64,000 nucleotides of DNA. It comes from Herbaspirillum sp. DW155. Lineage in GTDB: Bacteria > Pseudomonadota > Gammaproteobacteria > Burkholderiales > Burkholderiaceae_D. The stretch spans positions 372,001-436,000 of the forward strand of contig NZ_AP029028.1 of NCBI RefSeq assembly GCF_037076565.1, written 5' to 3'. The position numbers and the translations under genes were made by a program. Of this stretch, positions 27,256-35,189 are shown piece by piece. The notes beneath the pieces were generated by a model. It did no database searches and was not told the origin of the DNA. It was given only the letters and a program-made list of their open reading frames with translations. Position 1 is the first letter of the stretch, and each line of letters begins with the position of its first letter.

Positions 27256-28065
27256 ATGAAACCGACCGATTTCTCTCCCCGTATCTGTATACAGAGTGTG
27301 AACAAGGTCTTCAAGACCGATGACCGCGAGGTGGTGGCCCTGAAGGACATCAATCTCGACATCCCCGATGGCCAGTTCGTCTGCCTGCTCGGTCCTTCCG
27401 GCTGCGGCAAGTCCACGCTTCTGAACGCCATCGCCGGATTTGCGCTGCCCTCGTCCGGCCAGATCCTGACCGGCGACAAGGTGGTCAGCGAGCCGGGGCC
27501 GGATCGGGGCATGGTATTCCAGGAATATGCGCTGTTCCCCTGGATGACGGTGGAGCAGAACGTGGCCTTCGGTCTGGAGATCAAGGGAACACCCAAGGCC
27601 GAGATCGCCCGGCGTGTGACGCAGCTGCTGGACAAGCTGGGCCTGATCGACTTCCGTACCCGCTTCCCCAAGGACTTGTCCGGCGGCATGCGCCAGCGCG
27701 TGGCCATTGCCCGGGTGCTGGCGCTGGATTCGCCCATCCTCCTGATGGACGAACCCTTCGGTGCCCTCGATGCGCTCACCCGGCGCAACCTGCAGGATGA
27801 GCTGCTGCGCATCTGGGACGAGTTCAGGAAGACCATCGTCTTCGTCACCCACAGCATCGAGGAAGCCATCTACCTGGCCGACCGTATCGTGGTCATGACC
27901 TACCGGCCCGGCACGGTCAAGCGCGATATGCTGGTGAACCTGCCGCGCCTGCGCGATCCGGCCGCGCCCGAGTTCAATGCCCTCAAGCGCGAACTCGGCC
28001 AGCTGGTGATGGAAGAGCAGCAGCGCCATCACAACGCCGAGATGAAGGCGGCCGCCGTCGACTGA
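27256..28065 (+). CDS. ABC transporter ATP-binding protein (SsuB/TauB-like)
   Basis: 269 aa with all nucleotide-binding motifs: Walker A GPSGCGKST (46-54), Q-loop VFQEYALFPW, signature LSGGMRQR, Walker B LLMDEPFGALDA and switch VTHSIEEA. The motif set and length fit the sulfonate/nitrate/taurine group. Only one base separates it from the permease stop, so it is the last gene of the operon. Confidence 0.94.
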   Translation: MKPTDFSPRICIQSVNKVFKTDDREVVALKDINLDIPDGQFVCLLGPSGCGKSTLLNAIAGFALPSSGQILTGDKVVSEPGPDRGMVFQEYALFPWMTVEQNVAFGLEIKGTPKAEIARRVTQLLDKLGLIDFRTRFPKDLSGGMRQRVAIARVLALDSPILLMDEPFGALDALTRRNLQDELLRIWDEFRKTIVFVTHSIEEAIYLADRIVVMTYRPGTVKRDMLVNLPRLRDPAAPEFNALKRELGQLVMEEQQRHHNAEMKAAAVD

Positions 28066-28095
28066 GGCAGTGCGTTGTCCCTGATGCAGTACCCG

Positions 28096-28122
28096 GACAC
28101 GGCAGGCGCTCCCTGCCGTGTC
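28096..28122 (+). terminator. hairpin after the NMT1-type ABC operon
   Basis: An 11-bp perfect stem (GACACGGCAGG and its complement) with a five-base loop, 31 bases past the ATPase stop. Only a short T-stretch follows, so termination strength is uncertain. Confidence 0.5.
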
Positions 28123-28200
28123 GCATTTGGCCGGGCCGATTTGCCCGCCGCCTGACCCGGCACAAGCCGGGCCGGGGCCGAGATAGTGTAAACTCGGGCG

Positions 28201-29013
28201 ATGCAAACTTATTTTTTCATCCTGGCTGCGCTGCTCTATCTGGGCTGCGCCTTCATGCCCTCGGAGCGGCGCGTGCCGATTTCACTGGGCATCGTCGCGG
28301 GCTGGGTGCTGCATGGTGCGGCGCTGCTGTCGGACATGTTCGCGCCGGAGGCACTGCGGGTGGGTTTTGCGGTCATGCTCTCGTCCACGCTGTGGATTTC
28401 CGTTGCGGCCTACTGGCTGGAAAATCGCAATTTCTCGCTCGACAGCATGCGTGTGCTGGTGCTGCCGGTGGCGGCCCTGGCGGTGGTACTGCCCAGCATA
28501 TTCCCCGGCAACATGGTGGCGCTCACCGGAAAGTCCGACTGGTTCCTGGCACACATCGCCATCTCCATCCTGGCCTATAGCACCCTGACCATCGCCGCCT
28601 TCCATGCGGTATTGATGGTGCTGCAGGAGTCGCGCCTGCATACCCGCCCCGGTCCGGCCGCCCAGTCCAGCTGGTTCGGGCTGGCGCTGGATCGCCTGCC
28701 GGCGCTGCTGACCATGGAAAAATTGCTGTTCCGCCTGATCGCCTTCGGCTTCACCTTGCTGACGCTGACGGTGTTATCGGGCGTGGTCTTCTCCGAGCAG
28801 TTGTTCGGGACGCCATTGAAGTGGGACCACAAGACGGTCTTCACCATGCTGTCCTGGCTGCTGTTCGGCCTGCTCCTGGCCGGCCGTCGCTGGCAGGGAT
28901 GGCGGGGGCGCACTGCGCTGAGCTTCACGCTGGCCGGTTTCGCCATTCTTCTATTAGCTTATGTGGGCAGCCGGTTCGTGCTTGAAGTCGTGCTGCATCG
29001 GGTTTTGACATGA
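28201..29013 (+). CDS. ypjD: cytochrome c assembly / YpjD family membrane protein
   Basis: 270-aa integral membrane protein with about eight hydrophobic segments. It resembles the CcsA/HemX-like YpjD group (LAHIAISILAYSTLTIAAFHAVLMVLQE; KWDHKTVFTMLSWLLFGLLLAGRRWQGWRG), with histidines placed as in heme-handling relatives. In many beta- and gammaproteobacteria this gene sits directly beside ffh; here the ABC operon lies between them. Its biochemical role is not settled. The stop overlaps the next start (ATGA, 29010-29013). Confidence 0.85.
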   Translation: MQTYFFILAALLYLGCAFMPSERRVPISLGIVAGWVLHGAALLSDMFAPEALRVGFAVMLSSTLWISVAAYWLENRNFSLDSMRVLVLPVAALAVVLPSIFPGNMVALTGKSDWFLAHIAISILAYSTLTIAAFHAVLMVLQESRLHTRPGPAAQSSWFGLALDRLPALLTMEKLLFRLIAFGFTLLTLTVLSGVVFSEQLFGTPLKWDHKTVFTMLSWLLFGLLLAGRRWQGWRGRTALSFTLAGFAILLLAYVGSRFVLEVVLHRVLT

Positions 29014-29294
29014 AATATCTGATCTGGCTGGTCGTGCTGCTGGCCGTGGTAGTGTGGTTCCAGCGCGCCAAGAAATCCATGCTGGCCGGTAGCGACCCCG
29101 CTGCTGATGGCAATGCCGAGCCCGGCATGCCGCGTCCCAAGCCCTCGCGCTTTCGCCGCCGTAGCGACAGCAACGTCGAGACCATGGTGCAGTGCGCCCA
29201 TTGCGGCATCCACTTCCCGTCCTCCGAGGCGGTGGTGCATGCCTCCGGCGCGCACTACTGCTGCGAAGAGCATCGCCGCCTGGCCTCCTTCTGA
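29010..29294 (+). CDS. PP0621-like small membrane-anchored zinc-ribbon protein
   Basis: 94 aa. An N-terminal membrane anchor (LIWLVVLLAVVVWF, residues 4-17) is followed by a basic Pro-rich linker. A C-terminal cluster CAHCGIHFPSSEAVVHASGAHYCCEEHRR has cysteines and histidines suited to binding zinc (YHS/TRASH-like). It overlaps ypjD by four bases and is followed after two bases by ampD. Function unknown; the family is common after ypjD in Burkholderiales and pseudomonads. Confidence 0.8.
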   Translation: MKYLIWLVVLLAVVVWFQRAKKSMLAGSDPAADGNAEPGMPRPKPSRFRRRSDSNVETMVQCAHCGIHFPSSEAVVHASGAHYCCEEHRRLASF

Positions 29295-29296
29295 TC

Positions 29297-29920
29297 ATGG
29301 ACACTGCCTTCTCTGAGCCCGGCGCCTGGATCATCGATGGCGACGGCTGGTGCAATCACGCCCGCCGCGAACCCTCGCCCAACTGCGACGACCGCCCCGA
29401 GGGCGTGGCCACGGAGCTGCTGGTGATCCACAACATCAGCCTGCCGCCCGGCCAGTTCGGCGGGCCCTACATCGCTGACCTGTTCTGCAATCGCCTCGAC
29501 TTCGACGCCCATCCCTATTTCGACCAGCTGCGTGCGCTGCGGGTGTCGGCCCACTTCCTGATCCGCCGCGACGGCGAGGTGGTGCAGTTCGTGCCTGCCC
29601 ATCGCCGCGCCTGGCATGCGGGCGTTTCCAGCTTCGAAGGACGCGAGCGCTGCAATGATTTTTCCATCGGCATCGAGCTGGAGGGGACCGACTTCGAACC
29701 CTTCACCGAGGCCCAATATGCGACGCTGGTGAAGCTCTCCCAGGCCCTGGTAACGCGTTACGGATTGGCCGCCGTGGCCGGTCACGAGCACATCGCGCCG
29801 GTACGCAAGACCGATCCCGGTCCCTTCTTCGACTGGGCCGGCTATCACAACGAAATGGCGAAAATTATTAACGCGGCGCAATTGCGCTTCCCTCTTGGCC
29901 TTCACAAAAGTCAAGCTTGA
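29297..29920 (+). CDS. ampD: 1,6-anhydro-N-acetylmuramyl-L-alanine amidase
   Basis: 207-aa cytosolic zinc amidase of peptidoglycan recycling that cleaves anhydro-muropeptides. The zinc ligands are placed like those of the E. coli enzyme: His45 (VIHNISLPP), His163 (GHEHIAP) and Asp173 (KTDPGPFFDW). Loss of AmpD typically induces AmpC through AmpR, but no ampC/ampR is in this window. The ATG at 29297 directly follows the previous gene; a longer reading overlaps it and is rejected. Confidence 0.95.
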   Translation: MDTAFSEPGAWIIDGDGWCNHARREPSPNCDDRPEGVATELLVIHNISLPPGQFGGPYIADLFCNRLDFDAHPYFDQLRALRVSAHFLIRRDGEVVQFVPAHRRAWHAGVSSFEGRERCNDFSIGIELEGTDFEPFTEAQYATLVKLSQALVTRYGLAAVAGHEHIAPVRKTDPGPFFDWAGYHNEMAKIINAAQLRFPLGLHKSQA

Positions 29921-29947
29921 TGAGCAGAAAAATTCTCGAAATAGCGA

Positions 29948-29976
29948 TTGCATCTGCCTAGGTCCGCTACTAGAAT
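29948..29976 (+). promoter_or_regulatory. candidate nrdA promoter
   Basis: TTGCAT at 29948-29953, a 17-bp spacer and TAGAAT at 29971-29976. The -10 overlaps the first candidate NrdR box. The implied leader to the nrdA start is about 340 nt, and this 402-bp gap after ampD contains no other gene. Confidence 0.5.
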
Positions 29977-30012
29977 TAGTCCCAATCGTTGTTTTGATAC
30001 TAGATGTAGTGC
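29967..30012 (+). promoter_or_regulatory. candidate tandem NrdR boxes
   Basis: Two related 10-bp cores, CTAGAATTAG (29970-29979) and CTAGATGTAG (30000-30009), lie 30 bp apart. The second matches every strongly conserved position of the NrdR consensus core (C-w-A-n-A-T-n-T-w-G); the first differs at one. Paired boxes about three helical turns apart next to an nrd promoter are the known NrdR arrangement. The assignment here is by eye. Confidence 0.45.
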
Positions 30013-30181
30013 TCAGTTGAACTTGTTGTTGTAGTCGGGTCTGTATCCTCAGCAGGCCCGTTCCAGGCAGTGCTTCAGAAGGTGCAAGAGCCGCGAGGCA
30101 GTAACCAAGTATGACAACGCCCCCGGTTCTCCTTCTTTTAAATCCGTTCCACACATCAGTTTCAAGCAGTTTTGCGTCAGC

Positions 30182-30208
30182 ATGAATGTCCACGCAAGGG
30201 ACATTCAT
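30182..30208 (+). repeat. hairpin in the nrdA leader
   Basis: A perfect 10-bp stem, ATGAATGTCC (30182-30191) with GGACATTCAT (30199-30208), and a 7-base loop, 115 bp before the nrdA start. No T-run follows. Confidence 0.7.
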
Positions 30209-30322
30209 TGTGGGACGCTTCCGTCGTTCGCAGGGCCCGTGCAGTTCGCGGCCCGGATGAAGTTATTAGCAACGCAGACGGCATACCCCATCCGTCTGCC
30301 CCCATGTACCTCAGGAGGCTAA

Positions 30323-33307
30323 GTGCGCTCAACCCAAGAAATTTCCGTCAAATCGCCCGCCCCGTTTGGCGTCTCCGCCGAGCTGGATGGCTCCGCTGAA
30401 GGCCAGTCCATCGTGTCCCAGACTGCAGGCCTGGGCGAATACCGCATCATCCGCCGCAATGGCGCGGTGGTCGGTTTCGAGCCCTCCAAGATTTCCATCG
30501 CCGTGACCAAGGCCTTCCTGGCCGTCAACGGTGGCCAGGGTGCGGCCTCGGCGCGCGTGCGCGAAATGGTCGAGCAACTGACCACCAACGTGGTGTCGGC
30601 GCTGGTGCGCCGCCAGCCCACCGGTGGCACCTTCCATATTGAAGACATCCAGGACCAGGTCGAGCTGGCCCTGATGCGTTCGGGCGAGCATGACGTGGCA
30701 CGTGCCTATGTGCTGTATCGCGCCAAGCGTATGGAAGAGCGCGCCCAGCAAGGCGCTGCCACCAAGACCGAAGTGGCCGCACCGCAGCTGCACGTGACCG
30801 AAGACGGCCAGAGCCGTCCGCTGGACATCAATGAAGTGCGCGCCCTGATCGCCGCCGCCTGCGTCGGTCTGGAAGCGCACGTGGATGCCGAAGCCATCCT
30901 GGCCGAGACCGTCAAGAACCTGTACGACGGCGTGCCCGTCGAAGAGCTGTACAAGTCCGCCATCCTGGCTGCCCGCGCGCTGATGGAAAAGGACCCGGCC
31001 TACAGCCAGGTGACCTCGCGCCTGCTGATGCACACCATCCGCAAGGAAGTCTTCGGCAAGGAAGTGGCGCAGGCCGACGCTCCCGCCGAGTACCTGGAAT
31101 ACTTCCCGCAATACGTGAAGAAGGGTATCGAGGCCGAACTGCTCGACACCAAGCTGGCCCAGTTCGACCTGGCCAAGCTGGCCGCAGCCCTGAAGCCCGA
31201 GCGCGACCTGCAGTTCGGCTACATCGGCCTGCAGACCCTGTATGACCGTTATTTCCTGCACATCGGCGGCACCCGCATCGAGATGCCCCAGGCGTTCTAC
31301 ATGCGCGTGGCCATGGGCCTGGCACTGAACGAAATCGACCGCGAAGCGCGCGCCATCGAGTTCTACGACCTGCTGTCGTCCTTCGACTTCATGAGCTCGA
31401 CCCCGACCCTGTTCAACTCGGGTACCCAGCGTTCGCAGCTGTCCTCCTGCTACCTGACCACGGTGGCCGACGACCTCGACGGCATCTACGAAGCCATCAA
31501 GGAAAACGCCCTGCTGGCCAAGTTCGCCGGCGGCCTGGGCAATGACTGGACCCCGGTGCGCGCCCTGGGCGCCCACATCAAGGGCACCAACGGCAAGTCG
31601 CAAGGCGTGGTCCCCTTCCTGAAGGTGGTCAACGATACCGCCGTGGCGGTCAACCAGGGTGGCAAGCGCAAGGGCGCGGTCTGCGCCTACCTGGAAACCT
31701 GGCACATGGACATCGAGGAATTCCTCGAACTGCGCAAGAACACCGGCGACGACCGCCGCCGCACCCACGACATGAACACCGCGAACTGGATTCCCGACCT
31801 GTTCATGAAGCGCGTGATGGAAAAGGGCGAGTGGACCCTGTTCTCGCCCTCGGACACCCCGGACCTGCACGACAAGTTCGGCCGTGCCTTCGAAGAAGCC
31901 TACACCGCCTATGAAGCCAAGGCCGCCCGTGGCGAGCTGAAGCTCTTCAAGAAGGTGCAGGCCAACGACCTGTGGCGCAAGATGCTGTCGATGCTCTTCG
32001 AAACCGGCCACCCGTGGATCACCTTCAAGGATCCTTGCAACATCCGCTCGCCGCAGCAACACGTGGGCGTGGTCCACAGCTCCAACCTGTGCACCGAGAT
32101 CACCCTGAACACCAACGACAGCGAAATCGCGGTCTGCAACCTGGGTTCGGTGAACCTGCCGGCGCACCTGGTCAATGGCGAGCTGGACCATGCCAAGCTG
32201 CAAAAGACCATCCGCACCGCCATGCGCATGCTGGATAACGTCATCGACATCAACTATTACGCCGTCAAGAAGGCCCGCGACTCCAACCTGCGCCACCGTC
32301 CGGTCGGCCTGGGCATCATGGGCTTCCAGGACTGCCTGCACATCAAGCGCGTGCCCTACGCCTCGATGGATGCCGTCGAGTTCGCCGACCGCTCCATGGA
32401 AGCCGTCTGCTACTACGCCTACATGGCCTCGACCGAACTGGCCGAAGAGCGCGGCCGTTACGCTTCCTACCGCGGTTCGCTGTGGGATCGCGGCATCCTG
32501 CCGCAGGATTCCCTGAAGCTGCTGGCACAAGAACGCGGCGGCTATCTGGAAACCGACACCACCGAGACCCTGGACTGGGCCGCCCTGCGTGCGCGCATCG
32601 CCGAACACGGCATGCGCAACTCGAACTGCGTGGCCATTGCGCCGACGGCGACCATCTCCAACATCATCGGCGTGTCCGCCTGCATCGAGCCGACCTACCA
32701 GAACCTGTACGTGAAGTCGAACCTGTCGGGCGAATTCACCGAGATCAACGAGTACCTGGTGCGCGACCTGAAGGCCCGTGGCCTGTGGGATGAAGTCATG
32801 GTCGCCGACCTCAAGTATTTCGACGGCAGCCTGGCCAAGATCGACCGCATCCCGCAAGACCTGCGCGACATCTACGCCACCGCCTTCGAAGTGGATCCGT
32901 CCTGGCTGGTGGAAGCCGCCTCGCGTCGTCAGAAGTGGATCGACCAGGCCCAGTCGCTGAACATCTACATGGCCGGTGCTTCCGGCAAGCGCCTGGACGA
33001 GACCTACAAGCTGGCCTGGCTGCGTGGCCTCAAGACCACCTACTACCTGCGCACCATCGGCGCGACCCACACCGAGAAGTCTACTTCCCGTGCGGGCGCA
33101 CTGAACGCCGTGGCCGTTGACGGCGGTGCAGGTGCGATGGCATCGGCTTCCGGTACGGCCGTGCCGGCTGCACCGATCGCCTCGGCCGCCGCTGCCTCGG
33201 CTGCCTACGTGATGCCGAACCCGGGTGCTTCGATCGAAGCCGATGGTCCGGTCTGCACCATGCGTCCGGGCGACCCGGGCTTTGAAGAGTGCGAGGCCTG
33301 CCAGTAA
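30323..33307 (+). CDS. nrdA: ribonucleoside-diphosphate reductase, alpha subunit
   Basis: 994-aa class I catalytic subunit that reduces NDPs to dNDPs with NrdB. Two N-terminal ATP-cone domains (about residues 30-130 and 145-240) suggest elaborate allosteric control. The active-site cysteines sit in SQLSSCYLT, SNLCTEI and VCNLGSVNL, and the C-terminal redox pair is CEACQ. The length exceeds the E. coli enzyme (about 760 aa) mainly because of the extra cone and linker. The start is GTG with AGGAGG at 30313-30318. A low-complexity Ala/Ser/Gly linker precedes the C-terminal tail. Confidence 0.97.
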   Translation: MRSTQEISVKSPAPFGVSAELDGSAEGQSIVSQTAGLGEYRIIRRNGAVVGFEPSKISIAVTKAFLAVNGGQGAASARVREMVEQLTTNVVSALVRRQPTGGTFHIEDIQDQVELALMRSGEHDVARAYVLYRAKRMEERAQQGAATKTEVAAPQLHVTEDGQSRPLDINEVRALIAAACVGLEAHVDAEAILAETVKNLYDGVPVEELYKSAILAARALMEKDPAYSQVTSRLLMHTIRKEVFGKEVAQADAPAEYLEYFPQYVKKGIEAELLDTKLAQFDLAKLAAALKPERDLQFGYIGLQTLYDRYFLHIGGTRIEMPQAFYMRVAMGLALNEIDREARAIEFYDLLSSFDFMSSTPTLFNSGTQRSQLSSCYLTTVADDLDGIYEAIKENALLAKFAGGLGNDWTPVRALGAHIKGTNGKSQGVVPFLKVVNDTAVAVNQGGKRKGAVCAYLETWHMDIEEFLELRKNTGDDRRRTHDMNTANWIPDLFMKRVMEKGEWTLFSPSDTPDLHDKFGRAFEEAYTAYEAKAARGELKLFKKVQANDLWRKMLSMLFETGHPWITFKDPCNIRSPQQHVGVVHSSNLCTEITLNTNDSEIAVCNLGSVNLPAHLVNGELDHAKLQKTIRTAMRMLDNVIDINYYAVKKARDSNLRHRPVGLGIMGFQDCLHIKRVPYASMDAVEFADRSMEAVCYYAYMASTELAEERGRYASYRGSLWDRGILPQDSLKLLAQERGGYLETDTTETLDWAALRARIAEHGMRNSNCVAIAPTATISNIIGVSACIEPTYQNLYVKSNLSGEFTEINEYLVRDLKARGLWDEVMVADLKYFDGSLAKIDRIPQDLRDIYATAFEVDPSWLVEAASRRQKWIDQAQSLNIYMAGASGKRLDETYKLAWLRGLKTTYYLRTIGATHTEKSTSRAGALNAVAVDGGAGAMASASGTAVPAAPIASAAAASAAYVMPNPGASIEADGPVCTMRPGDPGFEECEACQ

Positions 33308-33406
33308 GCAAGCAATCCGGGTGGGGCCGGACGGCCTGCTGATGAGGATGATCAAGGTCATCCGAGATGATGGCAGCACCACTGTCCAAGTCCCACCCAC
33401 CCTAGC

Positions 33407-33440
33407 CGGCGCATCGCGGTGAACTTCACCGGATGCGCCG
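33407..33440 (+). repeat. strong hairpin between nrdA and nrdB
   Basis: A 9-bp outer stem, CGGCGCATC (33407-33415) with GATGCGCCG (33432-33440), and a 5-bp inner stem (GGTGA/TCACC) separated by a small bulge. It lies in the 212-bp gap between the two genes and lacks a T-run. Confidence 0.7.
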
Positions 33441-33519
33441 TTGTCACCTGATAGACACCCGCCGCGCCACGGTCATCCGACCTGCCGGCAGCGACCGATA
33501 AAGTAAAGAGGAACCACAG

Positions 33520-34686
33520 ATGCTTTCTTGGGATGATGAAGTCAAGCAGCCGGCCCAGGCGCCGCGCACCCCCAACCTGCAGCCGCAACTGCAACAGGCT
33601 TTCGGCCAGTCCAACGCTGCGCTGAACCCGGCGCTGATGGCCGGCAACGGCGAGCAGGTCGACACCACCCGCCGCGTCAATGCCGCCGACAAGCGCATCA
33701 TCAACGGCCACACCGACGTCAACCAGCTGGTGCCCTTCAAGTACAAGTGGGCCTGGGACAAGTACCTGGCCGGCTGCGCCAACCACTGGATGCCGCAAGA
33801 GATCAACATGCAGCGCGACATCGAGCTGTGGAAGAATCCGAACGGCCTGACCGAAGACGAACGCCGTCTGGTCAAGCGCAACCTGGGCTTCTTCGTCACC
33901 GCCGACTCGCTGGCCGCCAACAACATCGTGCTGGGCACCTATCGCCACATCACCGCGCCGGAGTGCCGCCAGTACCTGCTGCGCCAGGCCTTCGAAGAAG
34001 CGATCCACACCCACGCCTACCAGTACATCGTCGAGTCGCTGGGCCTGGATGAAGCCGAGATCTTCAATGCGTATCACGAGGTCGCATCGATCCGCGACAA
34101 GGACGAGTTCCTGATTCCCTTCATCGATACGCTGACCGATCCCGAGTTCAAGACCGGCACGATGGAGAATGATCAGAAGCTGTTGAAGTCCTTGATCGTC
34201 TTCGCCTGCATCATGGAAGGTCTGTTCTTCTACGTCGGCTTCACGCAGATCCTGGCGCTGGGTCGACAGAACAAGATGATGGGTGCAGCCGAGCAGTATC
34301 AATACATCCTGCGCGACGAATCGATGCACTGCAACTTCGGCATCGACCTGATCAACACCGTGAAGATGGAGAACCCGCACCTGTGGACTCCTGAATTCCG
34401 CGAAGAGATCAAATCGTTGTTTTTACGCGCGGTGGAGTTGGAATATCGTTACGCAGAGGATACAATGCCGCGAGGCGTGCTCGGGTTGAACGCACCGATG
34501 TTCAAGAGCTACCTGCGATTCATCGCAAACCGCCGCGCACAGCAAATCGGATTGGATCCGCTGTTCGCACAAGAAGAAAATCCGTTCCCGTGGATGAGTG
34601 AGATGATCGACTTGAAGAAGGAGCGCAACTTCTTTGAGACCCGCGTCATCGAATACCAAACCGGGGGCGCACTGAGTTGGGAATGA
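33520..34686 (+). CDS. nrdB: ribonucleoside-diphosphate reductase, beta subunit
   Basis: 388-aa radical-generating subunit of class I ribonucleotide reductase. Metal ligands can be placed as Asp129, Glu160, His163, Glu233, Glu267 and His270, and the radical tyrosine is Tyr167 ([11 protein letters not shown]). It is therefore a conventional diiron-tyrosyl type. The surrounding sequence resembles the chlamydial R2 protein, which instead has Phe at the tyrosine position. The ATG at 33520 has AGAGGAA upstream. It follows nrdA after 212 bp and probably shares its transcript. Confidence 0.97.
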   Translation: MLSWDDEVKQPAQAPRTPNLQPQLQQAFGQSNAALNPALMAGNGEQVDTTRRVNAADKRIINGHTDVNQLVPFKYKWAWDKYLAGCANHWMPQEINMQRDIELWKNPNGLTEDERRLVKRNLGFFVTADSLAANNIVLGTYRHITAPECRQYLLRQAFEEAIHTHAYQYIVESLGLDEAEIFNAYHEVASIRDKDEFLIPFIDTLTDPEFKTGTMENDQKLLKSLIVFACIMEGLFFYVGFTQILALGRQNKMMGAAEQYQYILRDESMHCNFGIDLINTVKMENPHLWTPEFREEIKSLFLRAVELEYRYAEDTMPRGVLGLNAPMFKSYLRFIANRRAQQIGLDPLFAQEENPFPWMSEMIDLKKERNFFETRVIEYQTGGALSWE

Positions 34687-34692
34687 TGTGCA

Positions 34693-34938
34693 GTCTCGAA
34701 GTTCTCTTCATCGAGACGTGATGCACAACAGTAGCCGGGTAGCTTGCAAGATGCCCGGCTGCTGAAACGGAAAAGGCCTACGCCAAATTAATGAACAGTC
34801 AGAGACCGAATCAATCTTCTCTGTTATCGCCGCTTAACCCCCTCGTGTCGGGTCAGGCGGCTTTTCCTTTGAAAAACACCGAGGTTTTTCAGGAACGCGA
34901 TTCCGACGCTAGCGTTTGAACACGCTGGCGTTTTTTTT
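34693..34938 (+). terminator. multi-hairpin region ending in a terminator after nrdB
   Basis: Five successive stem-loops follow nrdB: 34693-34717, 34733-34760, 34829-34861 (then TTTT), 34871-34890, and a classic terminator at 34906-34938 (10-bp stem with one G-U pair, then eight T). They occupy the first half of the 503-bp gap before the next gene. The rest of the gap shows no gene, only an ATCAAGCTTGAT palindrome at 35146-35157. Confidence 0.75.
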
Positions 34939-35189
34939 GGTGTCGCGCCTGCTCCCGTAGTCGCATCTTCCTGCGCCATTGCGCGGGCACTACCGGAGGG
35001 GCGTCGCCAAGATAGCTGAAGCGCTGCATAGGTGAGGGGATGCAGCAGTTCAGCTGGTGCCGAATTCATTAGCGCAAGCCACAGGCGGCTTGTGCCGATG
35101 AATAGCTCGCCCGCGTCATCGCGATGTCGCGTGCGGGTTGCTTATATCAAGCTTGATTTTTTCCATTCACGTGAAGAAGGAGAAACAAA

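Noticed and set aside
30013-30322. Cobalamin riboswitch in the nrdA leader
   Set aside because: No B12-box-like GCCACTG element, and class I ribonucleotide reductase does not use cobalamin.
30329-33400. A very long open frame (over 1000 codons) on the strand opposite nrdA
   Set aside because: It is antisense to the clearly conserved NrdA protein, has repetitive His/Gln/Val/Gly composition and no start context. High GC codon bias produces such mirror frames.
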